This document shows positions 41,382 to 48,819 of a DNA stretch of 64,000 bases, piece by piece. Made by a program: the position numbers and the translations under genes. Source of the stretch: Syntrophaceae bacterium UBA2251 (lineage in GTDB: Bacteria > Desulfobacterota > Syntrophia > Syntrophales > UBA2251); assembly GCA_002347815.1 (NCBI GenBank), contig DDXV01000064.1, forward strand, positions 34,946-98,945, in the 5' to 3' direction. Numbering within the stretch: the first letter of the stretch is position 1; every line of letters starts with the position of its first letter. The notes beneath the pieces are model-generated. The model had not been told where the DNA came from. It was given only the letters and a program-made list of their open reading frames with translations, and made no database searches.

Positions 41382-42821
41382 TCAAAAATGGGTGAGCGGC
41401 GGGCGGCCGATCGGGTAGACGTTGAAGCCGATGGCGTGGAGCCGCTCGTGGTCGAGGACGTTGCGGCCGTCGAAGAGGAAGGCCGGCTGGATCATCGTGC
41501 GGAAGATGCGCTCGTAGTCGAGGCCGCGGTAGAGCGGCCATTCCGTCATGACGGCGAGGGCGTGGCAGCCGGCGGCGGCCGCCGCGGGGTCCTCGACGAA
41601 CGCGATCTTCGGACCCGCGCCGGTTTCGAACAGTGAGCCGGCGCCGCGGTCCGTCAGTCCCTGCGCCCAGATCCGGGCGTTGGGGAGGGCCTGCGGGTCC
41701 GTGATGACGACCTCGGCGCGCTCCGCGAGGAGGCGCTCCGCGACGAAGATCGCCGGACTCTCGCGCGTGTCGCCCGTGTCCGCCTTGAACGCGAACCCGT
41801 AGAGCGCAATCCGCTTGCCGGCCAGGCTGTTGAACATCGCGGCCATCATGTTCAGGACGAAGCGCTCCTTCTGGTACTCGTTGATGGCGACGACACCCTC
41901 CCAGTACGCCGCGACGTCGTCGAGCCCGTAAGTGCGGCAGAGGTAGACGAGGTTCAGGATGTCCTTTTTGAAGCAGGAGCCGCCGAAGCCGATCGAGGCG
42001 TTCAGGAATTTGGGGCCGATGCGGCCGTCCATGCCGACGGCGCGGGCGACCTCCGTGACGTTCGCCTCGGTTTTCTCGCACAGGGCGGAGACCGCGTTGA
42101 TGGAGGAGATGCGCTGGGCGAGGAACGCGTTAGAGACGAGTTTGGAGAGTTCGGCGCTCCAGATGTTCGAGGTGAGGATGCGTTCGCGGGGGACCCAGCG
42201 GGCGTAGATGTCCTCGAGGACGCGGCGGGCGGCGAGGCCGGCGGCGGTCTCGCGCGATCCGATGAGGACGCGGTCCGGATTTTCGAGGTCGCGGATCGCC
42301 GTGCCCTCGGCGAGGAACTCCGGGTTGGACAGGACGTCGAAGCGGACGTCGCCGCCGCGGGAGTTCAGGATGCGCTCCATGGCGAGGGCGGTTTTGACGG
42401 GGAGCGTGCTCTTCTCGATCACGATCTTCGGGGATTCGGCGTACTCCAGGATCTCGCGGGCCGTCTTCTCCCAGTACTGGAGATCCGCCGCCATGCCGGC
42501 CCCGGCGCCGAAGGTCTTCGTCGGGGTGTTGACGCTGACGAAGATGATGTCGTTCGCGCGGATCCCGCCGGCGATGTCGGTGCTGAAGAAGAGGTTGCGG
42601 CCGCGGGCGGCGCGGACGACGGCGTCGAGGCCGGGCTCATAGACGGGGAGCGTCTCGGAGTTCCAGGCCGAGATGCGCTCCGCGTTGACGTCCACGACCG
42701 TGACCCGGCAGTCCGGGCATTGGTGGGCGATGACGGCCATCGTCGGTCCGCCGACATAGCCGGCGCCGATGCACAGAATCTTCCTGGCGGTCATATCGTT
42801 AAAATCCGTGTTTTTGTCCAT
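41382..42821 (-). CDS. ugd: UDP-glucose 6-dehydrogenase
   Basis: 479 residues. KILCIGAGYVGGPTMAVIAHQCP is the NAD-binding loop, then SVNTPTKTFGAGAGMAADLQYWE, EKSTLPVKTA, NPEFLAEGTAI and IGFGGSCFKKDILNLVYLC with the catalytic cysteine. This pattern and the length are closer to the animal/plant-type enzyme (about 480-490 residues) than to the short bacterial form. It makes UDP-glucuronate, the substrate of the UDP-xylose synthase encoded immediately upstream. AGGAAG lies upstream of the ATG at 42821. Confidence 0.95.
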   Translation of the reverse strand: MDKNTDFNDMTARKILCIGAGYVGGPTMAVIAHQCPDCRVTVVDVNAERISAWNSETLPVYEPGLDAVVRAARGRNLFFSTDIAGGIRANDIIFVSVNTPTKTFGAGAGMAADLQYWEKTAREILEYAESPKIVIEKSTLPVKTALAMERILNSRGGDVRFDVLSNPEFLAEGTAIRDLENPDRVLIGSRETAAGLAARRVLEDIYARWVPRERILTSNIWSAELSKLVSNAFLAQRISSINAVSALCEKTEANVTEVARAVGMDGRIGPKFLNASIGFGGSCFKKDILNLVYLCRTYGLDDVAAYWEGVVAINEYQKERFVLNMMAAMFNSLAGKRIALYGFAFKADTGDTRESPAIFVAERLLAERAEVVITDPQALPNARIWAQGLTDRGAGSLFETGAGPKIAFVEDPAAAAAGCHALAVMTEWPLYRGLDYERIFRTMIQPAFLFDGRNVLDHERLHAIGFNVYPIGRPPLTHF

Positions 42822-42859
42822 GCGTGTTCTTCCTGACGTTCATCATGCGGGGGCCTGTG

Positions 42860-42880
42860 TTTTTAAAGACCCGGTCCCCG
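42860..42880. repeat. GGGGTCAGGTCTTTAAA dispersed repeat, copy 2
   Basis: On the minus strand, GGGGACCGGGTCTTTAAAA. The TAA in it is the stop codon of the UDP-glucuronate decarboxylase gene. Confidence 0.55.
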
Positions 42881-43819
42881 TTGGTCGTTGATGGATTCGA
42901 AATAACGAATCGTCTGACGCAATCCCGCTTCGAGCGGGATCCTGGGCTCCCAGTTCAAGCGGGAGCGGGCCAGCGTGATGTCCGGCTGGCGCTGCGTCGG
43001 GTCGTCCTGCGGGAGGGGGCGGGGGACGATCTTCCCCGGGGCGCCCGTCAGCCGCAGGACCGCCTCGGCCAGTTCGCGGATCGTGAATTCCGTCGGATTG
43101 CCCATGTTCACCGGGCCGATGAATTCCGGCGGGGAATCCATCATCCGGATCAGGCCGTCGATCAGATCGTCCACGTAGCAGAAGGAGCGCGTCTGCGTCC
43201 CGTCGCCGTAGAGGGTCAGGTCCTCGCCACGCAGGGCCTGGACGATGAAGTTGCTGACCACGCGGCCGTCGTCCGGCGCCATGCGCGGACCGTAGGTGTT
43301 GAAGATCCGGACGATCTTGATGGCCACGCCGTTCTGGCGGTGGTAGTCCATCATCAGGCACTCGGCGGCCCGCTTGCCCTCGTCGTAGCAGCTCCGGATC
43401 CCGATGGGGTTGACGCGGCCCCAGTAGGCCTCGGGCTGGGGGTGCGTTTCCGGATCGCCGTACACCTCCGAGGTCGAGGCCTGGAGGATTTTTGCATGCA
43501 CGCGTTTGCCCAGCCCGAGGGTGTTGATCGCGCCCATGACGCTCGTCTTGATCGTCTTGATGGGGTTGACCTGGTAATGGACCGGCGAGGCGGGACAGGC
43601 CAGATTGTAGATTTCATCGACCTCCAGGTAAATGGGGTTGATGATGTCGTGGCGGATGAATTCGAAGCGCGGGTGGCCGAGCAGGTGGCGGATGTTGTCT
43701 TTGCTCCCCGTGAAGAGGTTGTCGAGGCAGAGGACGTCGTGGCCCTCGGCGAGCAGGCGGTCGCACAGGTGGGAACCGAGGAAGCCGGCGCCGCCGGTGA
43801 CGAGAATGCGTGCGGTCAT
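42863..43819 (-). CDS. uxs: UDP-glucuronate decarboxylase (UDP-xylose synthase)
   Basis: 318 residues. ILVTGGAGFLGSHLCDRLL is the NAD loop; YNLACPASPVHYQVNPIKTIKTSVMG, LQASTSEVYGDPETHPQPE and SCYDEGKRAAECLMMDY (YxxxK) are characteristic of UXS. IFNTYGPRMAPDDGRVVSNFI and GDGTQTRSFCYVDDLIDG follow. It converts UDP-GlcA to UDP-xylose, so the polymer probably contains xylose or a derived pentose. GGAGGACCCGC precedes the ATG. Its position next to ugd gives a two-step pathway from UDP-glucose. Confidence 0.96.
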   Translation of the reverse strand: MTARILVTGGAGFLGSHLCDRLLAEGHDVLCLDNLFTGSKDNIRHLLGHPRFEFIRHDIINPIYLEVDEIYNLACPASPVHYQVNPIKTIKTSVMGAINTLGLGKRVHAKILQASTSEVYGDPETHPQPEAYWGRVNPIGIRSCYDEGKRAAECLMMDYHRQNGVAIKIVRIFNTYGPRMAPDDGRVVSNFIVQALRGEDLTLYGDGTQTRSFCYVDDLIDGLIRMMDSPPEFIGPVNMGNPTEFTIRELAEAVLRLTGAPGKIVPRPLPQDDPTQRQPDITLARSRLNWEPRIPLEAGLRQTIRYFESINDQRGPGL

Positions 43820-43845
43820 GATGCGGGTCCTCCGCGGGTTTTGGG

Positions 43846-43863
43846 AATCAGGTCCTTGAAGTC
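43846..43863. repeat. GGGGTCAGGTCTTTAAA dispersed repeat, copy 3 (degenerate)
   Basis: GAATCAGGTCCTTGAAGT in the gap between the cpsB-like gene and the UXS gene. Confidence 0.4.
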
Positions 43864-43952
43864 ATCGTTATGCGCCTTGGCGCCTGACCGCGCGATTCGC
43901 GCTCGTGTCGTGAATCCGCGCGAAAACCACCTGCCGGGTCCTCCCCCCGCCG

Positions 43953-44744
43953 TCATTTGAAGAAGCGGTCGAAATAGGCCCGCAGGCCGTGTTTGGCGGA
44001 GCGGTAGGGCAGGGGATCGTCCGGTTCGACGAACTTGCCCTCCAGGATACGGCGGGGAATGTCCTCCGTCATGCGGCGGGCGGCCGATTCGCCGGCGATC
44101 GAGGCGACGACGTCGCGGGCGGCCGAGAGCTTCGGCGAGCGGCGCTTGAGCCCGTGCGCGTCCGAGACCAGGATGTGGACGAGGCGGTGCTCGATCAGCT
44201 CCTGGGAAAAATCGAGGATCTCCTCGGAGAACTCCTGCACGAGGCTCGCCGCGGTGATCTGCGCGAGGATGCCCATCTCGACCCAGCGGAACAGGCGCAT
44301 GGGGTCCCTCTGAAGGACGGGGTTGCGCTCGACGTGGCTCAGGATCGGCTTGATCCCGTCGAGCTGGAGCGCCCAGAAGAAGTCTTCCAGGTTGGAAGGC
44401 AGGGATTCCTCGGGGAGCTCGATCAGGACGTACTTGCCGCCGTCGACCAGGGTGAGCAGCTCGCCGCTCCGGATGCGCTCCGGGATGCCGGTGTCCACGT
44501 GCAGCTCGGCGCCGGGCCAGAGCGTCAGCGGGATCCGCGCCTCCGCCAGGCGGTCGCGCAGCTCGGCGCAGGCGGCCAGAATCGCCGCGCGCGTGTTTTC
44601 GTATTTCCCGGGGACCCAGTGCGGCGTGCAGACCATGTCGGTGACGCCGTCCGCTACGGAGGCCCGGGCCATGTCCAGGCTGCGCTCGAGGTCACGCGCG
44701 CCGTCGTCCAGGCCGGGCAGGATGTGACTGTGCAGATCGATCAT
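43953..44744 (-). CDS. CpsB/YwqE-type protein tyrosine phosphatase
   Basis: 263 residues, PHP-superfamily metal-dependent phosphatase: MIDLHSHILPGLDDGARDLE at the start (metal-binding HxH), MVCTPHWVPGKYEN, GAELHVDTGIPE, PILSHVERNPV and HILVSDAHGLKRRSP supply the remaining metal ligands. This family dephosphorylates the tyrosine tail of Wzc-type kinases, here encoded at 20495. It is the first gene of the minus-strand block uxs-ugd-dehydrogenase-polymerase, with a strong promoter. Confidence 0.93.
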   Translation of the reverse strand: MIDLHSHILPGLDDGARDLERSLDMARASVADGVTDMVCTPHWVPGKYENTRAAILAACAELRDRLAEARIPLTLWPGAELHVDTGIPERIRSGELLTLVDGGKYVLIELPEESLPSNLEDFFWALQLDGIKPILSHVERNPVLQRDPMRLFRWVEMGILAQITAASLVQEFSEEILDFSQELIEHRLVHILVSDAHGLKRRSPKLSAARDVVASIAGESAARRMTEDIPRRILEGKFVEPDDPLPYRSAKHGLRAYFDRFFK

Positions 44745-44852
44745 GATGGAAAATCCTCGTGATGCAACGCCGCTCTCCCGGTTCCGCCCGCCCCGCGGCG
44801 GGCATCAGGTTTACCATCTCAGTTTTTTCAGCGACTGTAAACAAGAATGGGA

Positions 44853-44881
44853 ACGCTAATTCAATCTTTTTTGATTGTCAA
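44853..44881 (-). promoter_or_regulatory. sigma70-type promoter of the cpsB-uxs-ugd operon
   Basis: Minus-strand TTGACA (44881-44876), a 17-base spacer and TAGCGT (44858-44853) in an AT-rich island. The spacer contains the inverted repeat CAATC-6-GATTG (44862-44877). Confidence 0.65.
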
Positions 44882-44884
44882 TAT

Positions 44885-44894
44885 GAAACGTTTC
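44885..44894. promoter_or_regulatory. GAAACGTTTC palindrome, possible operator
   Basis: A perfect 10-bp palindrome with a central CG directly upstream of the -35 box at 44876. The shape (CG-centred, AT-flanked) is that of LacI-family operators. No regulator of that family is in the window. Confidence 0.45.
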
Positions 44895-45030
44895 GATTTT
44901 TTTTGGAGATGAGATCCTGACGGTGACGTGATCCGGCGGTCCGAAACCGCAACAGCCGAAAAATTCGACGGTGGCAATGCGGGGGCGGTTCTGCTATGAA
45001 GGGGGAAAATGTCGAGCATGGGTGGAGGGG

Positions 45031-45885
45031 ATGATTCCGCAAGAGAAACGGGAGAACGGGCGCCTGTTCATCGTCGGCACGCCCATCGGGAATCTGGAGG
45101 ACATCACGCTCAGGGCCATCCGGGTGCTGAAGGAGGTCCGCCTTGTTGCCGCCGAGGACACACGCCACAGCCGGAAGCTCCTGGCGGCCCATGGAATCAC
45201 GACCCCGCTCATCAGCCTCCACGAGCACAACGAGGCGGCCCGGGCGGGACTCCTGCTCGGGAAGCTTCAGGCCGGGCAGGACGTGGCCTACATCTCCGAC
45301 GCCGGGACGCCGGCGATCTCCGACCCGGGTGCGCGCCTGGTCCGGGCGGCCCTCGCCGCGGGGGTCCGGGTCGTGCCCGTTCCGGGGGCCTCGGCCGTCG
45401 CGTCGGCCCTGAGCGTCTCGGGGTTCGGCGCGGACGCCTTTCTATTTGCCGGTTTCCTGCCGTCGCGCGGGGCCGCGCGACGCGCGGTCCTCGCGGACCT
45501 GAAGGGGGAGCCGCGGACGCTCGTCTTTTACGAATCGCCCCGGCGGCTGTCGGCCACACTGAAGGACCTGGCGGCCATTTTCGGCGACCGGGAGGCCGTG
45601 CTCTGCCGGGAACTGACCAAGGTCTTCGAGGAGGTCCTGCGGGGGCCGCTGAGCGCGCTCGGCGCAAGGCTGGAGGCGGGAGCGGTCCGGGGGGAGGTCA
45701 CCCTGGTCGTCGCCGGTTGCGGCGGCGGGGACGCCGCGCCGTCCGTCGACGCGGCGGATCTGCGGGAGATGGCGGTGCGCCTGGCGCGGGAGGGCCTTTC
45801 GCGACGGGACCGGGTCGAGATCATCGCCCGGGAGACGGGTCTGCCCCGGCGCCTAGTCTACCAAAAGATCGGCCTGGAATCATAG
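45031..45885 (+). CDS. rsmI: 16S rRNA (cytidine1402-2'-O)-methyltransferase RsmI
   Basis: 284 residues. GRLFIVGTPIGNLEDITLRAI, VAAEDTRHSRKLLAAHGI, SLHEHNEAAR, ISDAGTPAISDPGARLV and PVPGASAVASALSVSG are the tetrapyrrole-methylase-fold motifs of RsmI. It methylates C1402 of 16S rRNA with RsmH. The start ATG 45031 is placed by the conserved N-terminus; GGAGGGG is very close to it. Longer starts add a non-conserved extension. Confidence 0.95.
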   Translation: MIPQEKRENGRLFIVGTPIGNLEDITLRAIRVLKEVRLVAAEDTRHSRKLLAAHGITTPLISLHEHNEAARAGLLLGKLQAGQDVAYISDAGTPAISDPGARLVRAALAAGVRVVPVPGASAVASALSVSGFGADAFLFAGFLPSRGAARRAVLADLKGEPRTLVFYESPRRLSATLKDLAAIFGDREAVLCRELTKVFEEVLRGPLSALGARLEAGAVRGEVTLVVAGCGGGDAAPSVDAADLREMAVRLAREGLSRRDRVEIIARETGLPRRLVYQKIGLES

Positions 45886-45894
45886 GGGACGGAC

Positions 45895-45941
45895 CCGTGT
45901 CGAAAGGCCTCGAGTGGCCGATCCGACCCCCGTCGACACGG
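45895..45941. repeat. inverted repeat after rsmI
   Basis: CCGTGTCGA (45895-45903) and TCGACACGG (45933-45941) form a 9-bp stem with GGCC-TCGAGT-GGCC nested inside. No T-run follows on the plus strand; possible weak terminator or dispersed repeat. Confidence 0.45.
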
Positions 45942-46033
45942 CAAAAAATACGGTTGAAGTGTCGGCACGGTTGTGTTAACGCGGGACAGTACGGCCGGCG
46001 CGACGGGAGACGCGCGCCGGGACAGGGGGGACA

Positions 46034-46426
46034 ATGAGCGAGAATGACGGCGGATTCCCGGCCACGACGGTGGACGGGGGAAAGCCGGCCGGGCGGAGAC
46101 CCGGCCCCGGCGAGGTGATATACGACCTGACCGAGATGGTCGAGGGGAGTGTCGGCCCTACGGCGGCCGAGATTGACCGGGCGGGGAAGCGGCGCATCTT
46201 CGATCTGACGGACGTGATCGAGGAGGGGCCGGTCTTTCCGCCCGACGCGGCCGCCTTTCGGGAGGAGATGATCCGGCGCGCCGAAGCGGCGGCGCGGGAC
46301 ATCGCGCGCCAGATCGTTCCCGCCGTGGCGGAGCGCCTCGCCCGGGAGGGTTTTCCGGAGATCGCCGCGCGGATCGTCCGCGAGGAAATCGAAAAGCTGA
46401 AGAGCGAAACGGAGGACGCACCTTGA
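46034..46426 (+). CDS. hypothetical protein with repeated DLT(E/D)xxE motif
   Basis: 130 residues, no signal peptide. Two related segments, VIYDLTEMVEGSV and RIFDLTDVIEEGP, occupy residues about 28-60. The C-terminal half is a charged amphipathic helix (RRAEAAARDIARQIVPAVAERL, IAARIVREEIEKLK) similar to tails seen in deltaproteobacterial adaptor and regulator proteins. Function unknown. Its stop overlaps the TTG start of the following lipoprotein gene, so they are coupled. Confidence 0.72.
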   Translation: MSENDGGFPATTVDGGKPAGRRPGPGEVIYDLTEMVEGSVGPTAAEIDRAGKRRIFDLTDVIEEGPVFPPDAAAFREEMIRRAEAAARDIARQIVPAVAERLAREGFPEIAARIVREEIEKLKSETEDAP

Positions 46427-47079
46427 ACGGAACGGTTGCAGAGAAGGGCGGTCGCGGCGTCCGGCGGGAACGGCGATCCGCGCTCGTGCGCGGCGCGGTC
46501 CTGCTCGTGCTCTTCGCGCTGGCGGCGTCCGTCCCGGCCGGCTGTGCCGGGAAGATCCCCCATATGCTGCAGGCCGAGTACAAGGATGCGGGCGTCCGCC
46601 TGATCGCGGTGCTGCCCGTGCAGGGGGAGAACATGGACCCGCGGGCGGCGAGACTCCTGAGGGAGAAGGTGTTCACGGGCCTCTATTTCAAGGGGTACCC
46701 GAAGATTCCCCTGACCCTCGTCGACGACAAACTCGCAACGTTCTACCGGGCGCAGGCGGGGCCGCAGGGGGTCGTAGCGCCCAGGGTGGCCGGGGAACTG
46801 CTCGGGATCGACGCGGTCCTGTACATTTCCCTGGTCGAGTGCCGGACGGCATACCGGGCGCTCTATGCCCCGACCACGGTGGCTGCCAGCCTCGAACTCC
46901 GGAGCGCGAAGACGGGGGCGACGCTGTGGCGCGTCCAGGACCGCGAGGTGGCGCGCAATTTCGGTTTCACGTCCAGGGACCTGGAGATGAAGTCGTGCGA
47001 GGTGTATGAAGCGGCCATGCAGATGGTCGTGGACCGTGTTCTCGACACCCTGCCCGACGGCCCCGATCGCCTGGGGTGA
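46423..47079 (+). CDS. GNA1162/DUF799-like putative lipoprotein
   Basis: 218 residues from a TTG at 46423 that overlaps the previous TGA and has GGAGGACGC upstream. A basic N-terminus, a hydrophobic segment (GAVLLVLFALAASVPAGC) and a lipobox-like PAGC suggest lipidation. The body (RLIAVLPVQGENMDPRAARLLREKVFTGLYFKGYPKIPLTLVDDKL, LLGIDAVLYISLVEC) resembles the alpha/beta fold of DUF799/GNA1162 and CsgG-like lipoproteins, which interact with secretion or export systems. The start is the most uncertain part. Confidence 0.78.
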   Translation: MNGTVAEKGGRGVRRERRSALVRGAVLLVLFALAASVPAGCAGKIPHMLQAEYKDAGVRLIAVLPVQGENMDPRAARLLREKVFTGLYFKGYPKIPLTLVDDKLATFYRAQAGPQGVVAPRVAGELLGIDAVLYISLVECRTAYRALYAPTTVAASLELRSAKTGATLWRVQDREVARNFGFTSRDLEMKSCEVYEAAMQMVVDRVLDTLPDGPDRLG

Positions 47080-47135
47080 CCCGGGACGCGAAGCCGCGTA
47101 CGGGACCTTTCCAGGGCCTGAGTGTGACGCATCAA

Positions 47136-47153
47136 TTTTAAAGACCTGATCCC
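47136..47153. repeat. GGGGTCAGGTCTTTAAA dispersed repeat, copy 4
   Basis: TTTTAAAGACCTGATCCCC, the reverse complement of copy 1, 14 bases upstream of the FecR-domain gene. Confidence 0.55.
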
Positions 47154-47166
47154 CAAGGAGGCGACC

Positions 47167-47973
47167 ATGAAGAAGGGATATCGGATCGGCGGATGGGTTC
47201 TGGCCATCTGCCTCGTGTTCTGGGTGACGGCGGCAACGGCCCAAGGGACCCGGACGATGCCGGTGGACAGGGGCGGCGCACGGGTGATCGCCATCGACGG
47301 GAGCGCCCAGGTTCGGATCGGCGGACAGGGGGCGCCGCGGGCCCTGAAGGTGGGCGAGCGTCTGGCCGGCGCCGACGAGATCGCCACCGGTTCCCGGTCC
47401 CGCATCGAGATGGTGCTTTCGGACGGCTCGCGGGTCCGCTTTGCCGACAACACGCGCTTCCGCCTGCTCGAGGTGGAGCCGGGGAGCCAGAGCCGGGCGC
47501 GGAGCATCCGCTTCAACGTGATCATCGGGCGTGTCTGGGCCAACGTGGCCCGCGCGATCGGCGGCAAGGGCCGCTTCGAAATGATGGCCGAGAACTCCGT
47601 CGCCGGTGTGCGGGGGACGGTGTACCGGATGGATGTGAACGAGGACAAGTCCAACCTGGTCCGGGTCTACGACGGAACCGTCCACGTGTCGGGCAGCGCC
47701 GAGGCCCCGCCCCCGCCTCAGGCGCCGGCGGTTATCGGTCCGCCGACGAAGATCGAAGGCCCGAAGTCCATCCCGGGACCGCGCGTGGTGACGATGGAGG
47801 AGTGGGTGTACATCCTGAAATCCATGCAGCAGATCGTGGTCCGGCCGGACGGAACGGCGGAAAAGCCCAAGGACTTCAAGCCGGAAGAGGACCGCGACCC
47901 CTGGGTAGACTGGAACAAGGCGCGGGATAAGGAGGCGGGCAAAGAGGGCGCAAACGCCGCGCCTCAACCTTAG
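47167..47973 (+). CDS. secreted FecR-domain protein
   Basis: 268 residues. Signal peptide (RIGGWVLAICLVFWVTAATA), then a FecR domain: VIAIDGSAQVRIGGQGAP, LAGADEIATGSRSRIEMVLSDGSRVRF and FEMMAENSVAGVRGTVYRMDV. It ends in a Pro-rich segment (EAPPPPQAPAVIGPP) and a charged tail (EEDRDPWVDWNKARDKEAG). It differs from the FecR protein at 23970 in lacking the long alanine-rich helix. It forms a probable operon with the upstream lipoprotein gene. AAGGAGG lies before its ATG. Confidence 0.82.
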   Translation: MKKGYRIGGWVLAICLVFWVTAATAQGTRTMPVDRGGARVIAIDGSAQVRIGGQGAPRALKVGERLAGADEIATGSRSRIEMVLSDGSRVRFADNTRFRLLEVEPGSQSRARSIRFNVIIGRVWANVARAIGGKGRFEMMAENSVAGVRGTVYRMDVNEDKSNLVRVYDGTVHVSGSAEAPPPPQAPAVIGPPTKIEGPKSIPGPRVVTMEEWVYILKSMQQIVVRPDGTAEKPKDFKPEEDRDPWVDWNKARDKEAGKEGANAAPQP

Positions 47974-47985
47974 GGCGGCGCCCCA
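47971..47985. repeat. REP-like element, copy 7 (degenerate)
   Basis: TAGGG-CGGCG-CCCCA. The TAG is the stop codon of the FecR-domain gene; the outer AAA/TTT parts are lost. Confidence 0.4.
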
Positions 47986-48005
47986 TGCGGGAATTGAATT
48001 AAAAG

Positions 48006-48545
48006 ATGAATATACCCAACCTGCTCTCGCTCTTCCGGATTATCCTGGTGCCGGCGGTCGTGATCCTGCTCATCCAGGGCGAATACTTCCAGGCGCTGAT
48101 CTGCTTCGGCGTGGCGGGGATCACGGACGCCCTGGACGGCGCGCTGGCCCGGCTGTGGCACCAGCAGACGGTCCTGGGCGCCTACCTCGATCCCATCGCG
48201 GACAAGGCGCTATTGGCCTCCTGCTTCATCACCCTGTCCATTTTCGGCGTGATTCCGGGCTGGCTCACGGTCCTCGTCATCAGCCGCGACCTCATCATCC
48301 TGTCCGGCATCCTCGTGATGACCCTCATGGAGGTCGATTTCGCCATGAAGCCGGCCTTCGTGAGCAAGGTCACAACCACCCTCCAGATTTCGACGGTGCT
48401 TCTGGCGCTTGCCGTCAAGAGCCTGAACGTTTCGCTCCCCCCCGACACGTTCGGGGTCCTCTACGGGCTGACGGCGCTCTTCACGATCGTCTCGGGGGCG
48501 GTCTACATCGTCCGCGGGGTCCGCGCAGTGAACCATGTAGCCTGA
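48006..48545 (+). CDS. pgsA: CDP-diacylglycerol-glycerol-3-phosphate 3-phosphatidyltransferase-like protein
   Basis: 179 residues, about five membrane helices. The CDP-alcohol phosphatidyltransferase motif DALDGALARLWHQQTVLG then AYLDPIADK fits D-x2-D-G-x2-A-R-x8-G-x3-D-x3-D fully. It starts MNIPNLLSLFRIILVP, typical of PgsA. It makes phosphatidylglycerol phosphate from CDP-diacylglycerol; a cardiolipin- or other CDP-alcohol-transferase role cannot be excluded by sequence alone. Confidence 0.9.
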   Translation: MNIPNLLSLFRIILVPAVVILLIQGEYFQALICFGVAGITDALDGALARLWHQQTVLGAYLDPIADKALLASCFITLSIFGVIPGWLTVLVISRDLIILSGILVMTLMEVDFAMKPAFVSKVTTTLQISTVLLALAVKSLNVSLPPDTFGVLYGLTALFTIVSGAVYIVRGVRAVNHVA

Positions 48546-48563
48546 AAAAGGGAAATTTTTGCC

Positions 48564-48592
48564 TTGACACAAGGGGATTTTGCTGTTAGTTA
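48564..48592 (+). promoter_or_regulatory. possible promoter of tRNA-Val
   Basis: A perfect TTGACA (48564-48569) about 55 bases before the tRNA. The -10 region (TTAGTT / TAGTTA around 48586-48592) is a poor match. Confidence 0.4.
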
Positions 48593-48621
48593 ACCATCCC
48601 TTCCGCAGGGAAGGCCTACGC

Positions 48622-48696
48622 AGGCACGTAGCTCAGGGGGAGAGCGCCATCCTGACGCGGTGGATGTCCAGGGTTCAAATCCCTGCGTGCCTACCA
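48622..48696 (+). tRNA. tRNA-Val (anticodon GAC)
   Basis: The cloverleaf folds by eye: acceptor AGGCACG / CGTGCCT; D arm GCTC-AGGGGGA-GAGC; anticodon arm CCATC-CTGACGC-GGTGG with anticodon GAC (Val, GUC/GUU); T arm CAGGG-TTCAAAT-CCCTG; encoded CCA at the end. It is the only tRNA seen in the window. Confidence 0.95.
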
Positions 48697-48733
48697 TTTT
48701 TAATGACGACGGTGGGACCGGTGATTTTGCGGA

Positions 48734-48771
48734 GGGCATCAGCAGCCTCGAGGTGATGATGCCCTTTCTTT
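48734..48771 (+). terminator. terminator between tRNA-Val and thrS
   Basis: GGGCATCA (48734-48741) pairs with TGATGCCC (48757-48764); the loop contains CCTCGAGG, and TTTCTTT follows. It ends the tRNA transcript or sits in the thrS leader; thrS begins 49 bases later. Confidence 0.75.
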
Positions 48772-48819
48772 AATGCAGGGCGGGCGAATCCGCCAAATAC
48801 CTTCAATATCAATACGTTC

